The position numbers were made by a program, and so were the translations under genes. Shown here in pieces: positions 7,553 through 12,555 of a stretch of 12,555 nt of DNA. The stretch's first letter is position 1; every line of letters begins with the position of its first letter. The stretch lies in NCBI GenBank assembly GCA_963581225.1, contig CAUZMW010000073.1, positions 1 to 12,555 on the forward strand, in the 5' to 3' direction. This DNA is from SMWC01 sp963581225. Its GTDB lineage: Bacteria; Pseudomonadota; Gammaproteobacteria; Steroidobacterales; Rariloculaceae. A model generated the notes under the pieces. That model was given only the letters and a program-made list of their open reading frames with translations. It searched no databases and had not been told where the DNA came from.

Positions 7553-8839
7553 CTACTCCCAGGCAGAATAGGTGACCGTACCGACCAGATAATCCGGATT
7601 CGCGCCCTCTCGCGGGGTGAACTTCTGCACACCACCCTTGTTGTCGACCTGCGCCAGGTAGAGATTGCCCTCCTGATCCACGCTCATGCCGTGCACACCC
7701 GCGATGCCGCCGGGATACTCCCCGTAAGCTCCCCAGGAATACAGGAAATTACCTTCGAGGTCGTACTTGAGTATCTTGTGGGTACCGCGATCAGCCGCCC
7801 AGAGATGCCCGTCGGCCGTGATGATGAACATATGCACATTGGCCGGCCGGTCGCCGACGCTCCACTCGTACAGATACTCACCGTTCTCATCGAAAACGTG
7901 AATACGACGATTACCGCGATCGTTAACGAACACCCGGCTCGTCGCCGGATCGACGGCGATGCCGTGCACGTTATTCCAGTGAGCAGGCCGCGTCTCGTAA
8001 TCGTTGGTGCCCTCTTCCCCCCAGGAAATCAGGTAATTACCGTCGACGTCGAATTTCACGACGCGCGTGCCGTTATAACCATCGGCGACAACAAAACTAC
8101 TGTCGGGAAACCAGGACATAAATGTCGGCCGGTTGAAATGCGTCTCGTCAGCGCCGGGAACTCCATAGGTGCCGATAGACTGGACGAGCGTCTTTCCGTC
8201 GTTCGTGAACTTGTGGATCATGTGCTTGTGGTCGTCGATGATCCAAACATGTTTCTCCGGGTCGTAGGGATTGATTGCGACATAGTGCGGTCGCTGCAGC
8301 ATCGAATCCCACTGCGTCCACGCCTCGATGACATTACCCTCACGATCGAAGACCAGGATGCAGTGCTCCCAGCGAGCGTCCACGCCCAGGCGGCCGCCAC
8401 GTTCGATCCAAGAGCTTACGCCCTCCTCGGCACTGCCGCCGGTCCCACCGTTCGCCGGCAGGCTGGCTCGGGTCGCGTTTCGCCACACGCCGGTCGGCGG
8501 GTACATGGCGCTCGGCCCGAGATCGGGCAGCGTCGTAAGCGCCGGCGCATCTACGTTAGGTAACTCGCCACGCTGCAAGTAGAAAACCCGGTCGGGACTC
8601 TCAGCGAAGACGCTCTGCCCCGCACCAAAAGTCCAGTCTCCGTGTCCCGGCAGATCGGCGACGTCTTTGGGCCAACCGACCTGGACATCGTAAGCGCCGA
8701 ACGCGTCCTGACCGCCGTTCTGGCCAGGAACCGCCGCGTAACTTACGGACGCCGAGTCCTGCGCGAACGCGTTGCCGAAAACAAAAACCGTCATCAAGCC
8801 CAAAGCCCGCAAGCCGAGCGTAAGGATTCGTGTAGACAT
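7553..8839 (-). CDS. Exported NHL-repeat beta-propeller protein
   Basis: The 428-aa protein has a signal peptide ending GNAFA|QDS and then several NHL-type repeats, seen as recurring units such as VFDREGNVIEAW, KFDVDGNYLISWG, VFDENGEYLYEWS and KYDLEGNFLYSWG, with linking blocks HGIAVDPATSRVFV and HGMSVDQEGNLYLA. These build a beta-propeller, used for binding or, in a few families, catalysis (peptidylglycine lyase-like). No catalytic set can be assigned with confidence. The start ATG at 8839 is preferred to the ATG at 8854 because GGAGGAG lies 5 bases before it. It is the first gene of the leftward cluster and ends 3 bases before the hydrolase gene, so the two products are probably made together and may act on the same exported substrate. 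Confidence 0.85.
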   Translation of the reverse strand: MSTRILTLGLRALGLMTVFVFGNAFAQDSASVSYAAVPGQNGGQDAFGAYDVQVGWPKDVADLPGHGDWTFGAGQSVFAESPDRVFYLQRGELPNVDAPALTTLPDLGPSAMYPPTGVWRNATRASLPANGGTGGSAEEGVSSWIERGGRLGVDARWEHCILVFDREGNVIEAWTQWDSMLQRPHYVAINPYDPEKHVWIIDDHKHMIHKFTNDGKTLVQSIGTYGVPGADETHFNRPTFMSWFPDSSFVVADGYNGTRVVKFDVDGNYLISWGEEGTNDYETRPAHWNNVHGIAVDPATSRVFVNDRGNRRIHVFDENGEYLYEWSVGDRPANVHMFIITADGHLWAADRGTHKILKYDLEGNFLYSWGAYGEYPGGIAGVHGMSVDQEGNLYLAQVDNKGGVQKFTPREGANPDYLVGTVTYSAWE

Positions 8840-8895
8840 TGTTGCTCCTCCCATCGTTCTTTGCGTGTTCTGCTTTGTAATTCGTTTAACTCACT

Positions 8896-8942
8896 GTTCC
8901 CAGGTAGTCATTCTCCTGACTATCTTCCGGGTGACCGGGAAC
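8896..8942. repeat. Nested inverted repeat in divergent promoter region
   Basis: TAGTCA at 8905-8910 and TGACTA at 8917-8922 form a perfect 6-bp stem with the 6-base loop TTCTCC; the stem extends to 8 bp if a G-T pair is allowed. Around it, GTTCCC at 8896-8901 pairs with GGGAAC at 8937-8942. It could be an operator dyad or a leader hairpin of the NHL transcript. No regulator gene is nearby to assign. Confidence 0.4.
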
Positions 8943-8956
8943 TCTTATGGGGCCGA

Positions 8957-8992
8957 TTTTAGCAGGACCCGGGACGGGTAGCACGGCTAAAA
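8957..8992. repeat. Second inverted repeat in divergent promoter region
   Basis: TTTTAGC at 8957-8963 and GCTAAAA at 8986-8992 are perfect 7-bp inverted arms with a 22-base spacer that includes CCCGGG. The symmetric arms rich in T and A could act as a factor-independent terminator in either direction or as an operator. The function is inferred only from symmetry and position. Confidence 0.35.
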
Positions 8993-9077
8993 CATTACGT
9001 GTCGGACACCCTGCGGATACGGGACGAATACGGGCGCATACTCGCCGGTGGAAATCGCGCAATTCCTGGAGGGGAAC

Positions 9078-9449
9078 ATGCCGTTCAGACATCCAAGCCT
9101 TGCGGCCGCTCTGCTGCTCACGCTGCCGGTGCCCGGCTGGGCGCATCATTCCCACAGCAATTATCTGACTTCCGAGTACACCGTGCTCAAGGGCACGGTC
9201 ACCGAGTTTCACTGGATGAATCCGCATACCTGGATCTTTATCGAAGTTGAAGACGATGCCGGACAGACAATCCTGTGGTCGCTCGAAGGCGCCAGCCCGA
9301 CCGAACTCATTCGTGACGGCTGGTCGCGCGACGATGTCGAAGTCGGCAACACAATCTCGGTGCGCTGCCATCAACTCAAAGATCGCTCCAACGGCTGTTT
9401 GCTGGGATTCCTGACTCCCGAGAGCGGTGCCGAGAAAGAATGGGATTAA
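9078..9449 (+). CDS. Exported DUF6152 family protein (copy 2)
   Basis: The 123-aa protein has a signal peptide (residues 1-22, PVPGWA|HHS) and a small beta-rich domain of the DUF6152 type. The mature N-terminus would be HHSHSNYL (His23, His24, His26), followed by the conserved MNPHTW block (His50) and SPTELIRDGW. It aligns with copy 1 (3814-4188) with His23-His24-Ser25 at the same residue numbers. Unlike copy 1 it has two cysteines, Cys97 (RCHQ) and Cys107 (NGCLL), which could form a disulfide. The start at 9078 is set by GGAGGGG just upstream; a start at 9048 would bury the signal peptide. The next gene begins 10 bases after its stop, so they form an operon. Confidence 0.84.
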   Translation: MPFRHPSLAAALLLTLPVPGWAHHSHSNYLTSEYTVLKGTVTEFHWMNPHTWIFIEVEDDAGQTILWSLEGASPTELIRDGWSRDDVEVGNTISVRCHQLKDRSNGCLLGFLTPESGAEKEWD

Positions 9450-9459
9450 GGGAAAAATT

Positions 9460-10134
9460 ATGCGGTATTTTCTACGACCTATTGTAGCGCTGTTTCTGAT
9501 CGCATCCGCGACTGCGTCGGCGCAGGGCTGGGTCGAGTACATCAACAAGACCGATTTGTTTATCGTCAATTTTCCGGGCGAGCCCGTGATCACCGAGACG
9601 ACTCATCACTCGGCTTATGACGCGAATTTTCCGGCGCGTGTCTACACCGTCGACAACGAACGTGGCCGCTACCAGATTGCCGTCGTCGACTACAGGGAAA
9701 CTGAAGCCATTCATTTGGCCCGGACCAACAGGACCGAAGCAAATAGCAGCTCATCCGTCTGGATAACCGACGTGCGGGCGTCGATCGCGAACGCGGCGCA
9801 GATGTTCCGTGCCCGTGGCGGTGAAGTGACCTACGACGCATGGGCGGATATCGACAAGATCGAAGGTCACCAACTACAGATCACCAATCCCGATCAAACG
9901 CGGAGTTTCGTCTCGATCCACCTGCACGACAGCCGCCTGTACATTCTCGAGGGCACAGTGCCAGCCGGTGCGCCCGCTCCCGGAATTTTCCAGCAGTCGC
10001 TGGGGATTCTCGACGAGGAAGGACGGCGAATCCGCTACATTATGGACGTGGACGGAAATCTGACACGCATGGAAGTCATGCACGAATGGATCGGCGTCGA
10101 TCCTGACCTCGCGGGAGATCAACTAATACAGTAA
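9460..10134 (+). CDS. Exported protein of unknown function
   Basis: The 224-aa protein has a signal peptide (MRYFLRPIVALFLIASATASA|QGW). The mature part contains VNFPGEPVITETT, FPARVYTV, GRYQIAVVDY, RSFVSIHLHDSRLYILEGTV and a C-terminal IMDVDGNLTRMEV. I recognise the general pattern from uncharacterised exported proteobacterial proteins but know no function. No cysteines or clear catalytic motif are seen. The start at 9460 follows TAAGGGA with a 6-base spacer; the stop codon of DUF6152 copy 2 partly overlaps that ribosome-binding site. An in-frame extension to 9427 would overlap the upstream gene. Its stop is 16 bases from the stop of the convergent gene on the other strand, with no clear terminator between. 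Confidence 0.75.
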   Translation: MRYFLRPIVALFLIASATASAQGWVEYINKTDLFIVNFPGEPVITETTHHSAYDANFPARVYTVDNERGRYQIAVVDYRETEAIHLARTNRTEANSSSSVWITDVRASIANAAQMFRARGGEVTYDAWADIDKIEGHQLQITNPDQTRSFVSIHLHDSRLYILEGTVPAGAPAPGIFQQSLGILDEEGRRIRYIMDVDGNLTRMEVMHEWIGVDPDLAGDQLIQ

Positions 10135-10150
10135 CCCGAAATACGACGCG

Positions 10151-10468
10151 TCACTGAGTCGCTATCGGTGGCACGATCCGAATGTCGAGCGCGAGCAGGT
10201 CGTCTGTGCTGTCACCGTACGCGTCAACAACAATGCTAACGCCTATCTCCAGCTGTGCCGCAGCTACGGTCTTCGTATCCCGCGTTATCAGTGTTTGCCT
10301 GTCCAGCCTGATCGACGTCATCGTGCCATCCCTGCTCTGGACCTCGATACTCGAATCCTGATGCGACATGACGATACCGATCACTCGAAAGTCTTCGTGG
10401 GCAAACGCGTGGCCGGCCCCGAGTGCCAGCGCCGACACGGCAACCACTCTCATCATCATATTCTGCAT
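10151..10468 (-). CDS. Small exported protein with a DUF5666/OB-like domain and His-starting mature end
   Basis: The 105-aa protein has a signal peptide with a near-ideal site, AGHAFA|HEDF, so the mature protein would start with histidine. The rest resembles the small beta-barrel of DUF5666-like exported proteins: GIVMSHQDSSIEVQS, TSIRLDRQTLITRDTK, LEIGVSIVVDAYGDS, LDIRIVPP. The family function is not known. The start ATG at 10468 has GGGGTG 6 bases upstream; a GTG at 10477 in the same frame overlaps that site and is less likely. It is the last gene of the cytochrome/YcnI/anchor operon, 14 bases after the preceding stop. The His start and its neighbours suggest metal handling, which is inference. 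Confidence 0.78.
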   Translation of the reverse strand: MQNMMMRVVAVSALALGAGHAFAHEDFRVIGIVMSHQDSSIEVQSRDGTMTSIRLDRQTLITRDTKTVAAAQLEIGVSIVVDAYGDSTDDLLALDIRIVPPIATQ

Positions 10469-10482
10469 TACGTTCACCCCGT

Positions 10483-11127
10483 CTAGTCGCGGCGTGTCTC
10501 AATCGTGCCCAGTCCGCGAACTTCGCGCGACTGACGCGTGCCATCGTAGTGAAATTCGTGTGCGCCAGTATAGAAGCCCGCCGTCGTCACGCGAACCGTA
10601 ATCGTCGTTCCTCCCGGATTCTCCCAGAACCAGCCATGGATACCCGAGAAAGGTGCCGTGAAACTACCGTCTGCCTGGCGCCTCGGCTGTCGGTCATACG
10701 AGACGGCCGCGTTCGCCGGGGCTCCGTCGCGATCGCCGTGAAAATCGTGCATAACTTCGCTGCTGGCAACCCACGAAAAGAGCATGACCGCGTTTTCAAC
10801 AAGCTGATATTTATACTCCAAGTATTCGTATGGCCCCAGGACGAATTCCCGGGAGTCGTATCGATACTCGCCCGGGTACAACGCCACGGCGCCGTCCTGG
10901 ACCGGCGCGAGTGTGTCTCCCTGCGGCGGCGGCACCGGCGCGAGCGGCTGCGAGAGCGTCGAGAGGCCCAGCGCCCCGCCAACACCAAGCGGATCGACCC
11001 CGTACTCAGCCGGCAGAACCACCGTCAGCAGCAAGATCGCAGCGACAACCACGGAGAATATAGTCGCCTTCGCGAGTCCTCCCGGCGACGGAACGGGAGG
11101 CGCACGAAGATCGGTCTCTTCAGTCAT
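10483..11127 (-). CDS. Membrane-anchored periplasmic protein (transmembrane anchor protein type)
   Basis: The 214-aa protein has a short cytoplasmic start, one membrane helix at about residues 20-40 (ATIFSVVVAAILLLTVVLP), a Pro/Ala-rich linker and a soluble periplasmic domain. That domain contains LGPYEYLEYKYQLVENAV, VMHDFHGD, the block TAPFSGIHGWFWENPGG and VTTAGFYTG. I recall such proteins being annotated only as transmembrane anchor proteins, sometimes next to DUF1775 genes; the function is not known to me. His and Asp in MHDFHGD and the aromatic HGWFW block are candidates for a binding site. The start ATG at 11127 has a weak ribosome-binding site and lies 12 bases after the stop of the YcnI-like gene, so coupling to that gene is likely. 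Confidence 0.72.
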   Translation of the reverse strand: MTEETDLRAPPVPSPGGLAKATIFSVVVAAILLLTVVLPAEYGVDPLGVGGALGLSTLSQPLAPVPPPQGDTLAPVQDGAVALYPGEYRYDSREFVLGPYEYLEYKYQLVENAVMLFSWVASSEVMHDFHGDRDGAPANAAVSYDRQPRRQADGSFTAPFSGIHGWFWENPGGTTITVRVTTAGFYTGAHEFHYDGTRQSREVRGLGTIETRRD

Positions 11128-11139
11128 CGCGCTCGTTAC

Positions 11140-11604
11140 TTACTGCGTCCTGGGGGCTAGTTGAGTCACGGCGGTTGGGCGAATGCCGTTCGGTCCGTTG
11201 GTCCAGTCGGTTACCGTACCGTCGGCGAAGTTCTGCCGCAGTATCCAGACGATCTCCGAGCCCTGACGCGGATTGCGTGCGACGAAACCGACTTCGAGGA
11301 ACTCGCCCAGTTGGATGTCGGCGCGCCAGGTAATACTCACGATGCGATCGTCCGCACGCTCGACATCGTATTCCCAGCTAACCGGCACCTGGAGACTCTC
11401 GACGATCACGCCTTCGGGTACATCGAGCTCGGCGCCCGTGGTCGCGACGTCACCTTCGGTAGGAATCCGGACCGTGTACTTGACCGTTGCGCCGTGCGTC
11501 GACTGCCGCGGCGAAATCGTCGTGTGCGACTGAGCGATCGCAGGAATGGTCAACGCGAGCGCGGCAGCAACAGCCCAGCCGCGCTTCGGTCTCATCGATT
11601 GCAT
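11140..11604 (-). CDS. YcnI-like DUF1775 exported protein, likely copper-binding
   Basis: The 154-aa protein has a signal peptide and a DUF1775 (YcnI-like) domain: HTTISPRQSTHGATVKYTVR, then ELDVPEGVIVESLQV, WEYDV, ITWRADIQLGEFLEVGFVAR and WILRQNFADGTVTDW. In YcnI the mature N-terminal histidine forms a mono-histidine brace for copper, with a Trp and a Glu nearby. Here His27 follows PAIAQS; cleavage at AIA|QSH would place it third, and at AQS|H first. The Trp after the first strand of YcnI (AW) is replaced by T-V, so the site may differ. No C-terminal membrane helix is present; the next gene supplies a membrane anchor. The start at 11604 has TAGGAG 6 bases upstream, which contains the stop codon of the cytochrome gene. 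Confidence 0.82.
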   Translation of the reverse strand: MQSMRPKRGWAVAAALALTIPAIAQSHTTISPRQSTHGATVKYTVRIPTEGDVATTGAELDVPEGVIVESLQVPVSWEYDVERADDRIVSITWRADIQLGEFLEVGFVARNPRQGSEIVWILRQNFADGTVTDWTNGPNGIRPTAVTQLAPRTQ

Positions 11605-11613
11605 AGTTATCTC

Positions 11614-12555
11614 CTACTGACTAACTCTCCACGGGGACAGGTTTCTCCACTCGCTTAAGGCTGCGGCCGCCGACTCGTTGCTGAACTCCGCGTGGCAGGT
11701 CGTGCATGCGTTCGGAATACCGTACTTCTCCGTGTCTGATGGCGGTATAAACCGGAATGTGTGGCTGCGAACGTTTACGTTCGAGATCGTCCGGGCGATC
11801 TGCGGCATATGGCAATCGACACACTGAGCACTTTCCGGGTTGTGGTGACTATGCTGAATGTAGTCTCCACGCGGGCCGGCCGGCGAATCCTGGCCGTGGC
11901 ATGTTAAGCAAACGGAGTTGGCAGGCTTAATCAGATCTGCGCTCTGCTCCGTGCCGTGCACGTCGTGACAGTCCCAGCAGCCGACGCCTTCCGTGTACAT
12001 CGAGCTGGTTACATAGTCGTTGCCCTGCATGCGGTTCTTATGCGCCGAACCCTCAGGCCAGTGGGTGAAACTTTCTTCCCCTAAATGATGTTCTTCGAGC
12101 TGCCAGAAGTCGCTGAGGTAATCACCCGGCTGATAGCCCACGGGCCAGTCGTAGTGCCTGTCGCCAAACGGATTCTCCAGCGGTTGCCCCTGGGAGTGGC
12201 ACTGGATGCAGACGTCCGTGCCGCGGACGAAGTCGAGCTTAGCAGGGTTGACGATATTGTAGTTCGACGGCGCGTTAACATGTTCCGCGCCGGCCCCATG
12301 ACATTTTTCGCAGCCTACATTCCACTCGGTGACTTGATTCGTCTCAATGTCGTAGTTCGTTGAATGGCAGCCGTCGCAGAGAGGGCCCGTCGGACGCTGC
12401 ATCTGGTCGGCAGGATAGTGCTCGACCCACCAGTCCGTGCCCGCTTCGACGTAGTATCTTCGCCACGTCTCATTGAGTACATCCCACTGAGCCGGATACA
12501 CGAAATAGTCGTCGCCGATCTGAGTGAAGTAGCGTTGCTTCCACTGGCTACCATA
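11614..12555 (-). CDS. Multiheme c-type cytochrome, C-terminal part (N-terminus outside window)
   Basis: The frame is open to the window edge, reading YGSQWKQRYFTQIGDDYFV before the GTG at 12501, so that GTG is internal. Seven CxxCH haem sites are visible; numbering from that codon they begin at Cys42 (CDGCH), Cys64 (CEKCH), Cys98 (CIQCH), Cys175 (CWDCH), Cys198 (CLTCH), Cys227 (CVDCH) and Cys266 (CTTCH). The KQRYF...PAQWDV block is typical of exported multihaem cytochromes in which a further haem usually precedes it, so at least eight haems overall is likely. It ends soon after the last haem (SPWRVSQ) without a TPR extension. It probably carries electrons in the periplasm; partner and direction are unknown. 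The stop lies within the YcnI gene's ribosome-binding site. Confidence 0.9.
   Translation of the reverse strand, partial: YGSQWKQRYFTQIGDDYFVYPAQWDVLNETWRRYYVEAGTDWWVEHYPADQMQRPTGPLCDGCHSTNYDIETNQVTEWNVGCEKCHGAGAEHVNAPSNYNIVNPAKLDFVRGTDVCIQCHSQGQPLENPFGDRHYDWPVGYQPGDYLSDFWQLEEHHLGEESFTHWPEGSAHKNRMQGNDYVTSSMYTEGVGCWDCHDVHGTEQSADLIKPANSVCLTCHGQDSPAGPRGDYIQHSHHNPESAQCVDCHMPQIARTISNVNVRSHTFRFIPPSDTEKYGIPNACTTCHAEFSNESAAAALSEWRNLSPWRVSQ

Larger units (their letters stand above)
8840..9077. promoter_or_regulatory. Divergent intergenic region serving both flanking gene clusters
   Basis: This 238-base region separates the leftward NHL gene and the rightward DUF6152 copy 2, so both clusters must have their promoters here or nearby. 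I could not identify convincing -35/-10 boxes in either direction. Visible signals are the ribosome-binding site GGAGGAG for the NHL gene (about 8845-8851, - strand), GGAGGGG at 9068-9074 for DUF6152 copy 2, and two dyads listed separately. Confidence 0.45.

Noticed and set aside
7691..8563. Long open frame (290 codons) on the + strand opposite the NHL gene
   Set aside because: It is antisense to a clear NHL-repeat gene, has no recognisable domain and no ribosome-binding site; it is a by-product of GC-biased codon use.
8886..9593. Open frame of 235 codons on the - strand across the divergent region and DUF6152 copy 2
   Set aside because: It runs opposite a DUF6152 gene with a signal peptide and good ribosome-binding site, and its translation has no recognisable motif.
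10135..10150. Possible terminator between the convergent genes
   Set aside because: Only the 8-base palindrome GACGCGTC at 10145-10152 is present, with no stem-loop and T-run.
10423..11160. Open frame of 245 codons on the + strand opposite the membrane-anchored protein
   Set aside because: The translation is arginine-rich and low in hydrophobic structure, typical of an antisense frame; the - strand protein has a membrane helix and conserved-looking blocks.

Overview
This window looks like a piece of a gammaproteobacterial genome. The reasons are dense, GC-rich coding with GC-biased third positions, many exported proteins with AxA signal-peptidase sites, a TRAP transporter of proteobacterial type, DUF6152 and Abhydrolase_10 proteins, a multiheme cytochrome c, and a GTAG-headed REP pair of the type common in Gammaproteobacteria. 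The assignment is by impression; no rRNA, tRNA or phylogenetic marker gene is present.

Layout. (1) Positions 1-3453, + strand: a TRAP uptake operon with the end of one DctP binding protein, DctQ, DctM, then a second, Tat-exported DctP. (2) Positions 3454-3813: no intact gene, but a recognisable frameshifted fragment of a family-4 glycosyltransferase. (3) Positions 3814-8839, - strand, transcribed right to left: exported NHL-repeat propeller, exported Abhydrolase_10 hydrolase, small cupin, a REP pair, an exported protein of unknown function, and a DUF6152 protein. (4) Positions 8840-9077: a divergent intergenic region with two dyads. (5) Positions 9078-10134, + strand: a second DUF6152 protein and an exported protein of unknown function. 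(6) Positions 10151-12555, - strand: a multiheme cytochrome c (N-terminus beyond the window), a YcnI-like DUF1775 protein, a membrane-anchored protein and a small exported His-starting protein.

How the genes may work together. The left part imports an unidentified organic acid. The middle part encodes a periplasmic hydrolase, a sensor- or scaffold-like propeller and a cupin, which suggests breakdown of an unidentified small molecule or ester. The right part looks like periplasmic electron transfer plus metal handling. Four exported proteins (two DUF6152, the YcnI-like protein, the 105-aa protein) place histidine at or within three residues of the predicted mature N-terminus. For YcnI this is a known copper-site feature; for the others a copper role is inference.

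The strongest observations are a REP pair with compensated stems and identical loops, a cupin gene whose conserved N-terminus has no usable in-frame start, the glycosyltransferase relic, the recurring N-terminal histidines, and the compact cytochrome/YcnI/anchor operon. No transcriptional regulator, transposase, CRISPR array or RNA gene was seen.
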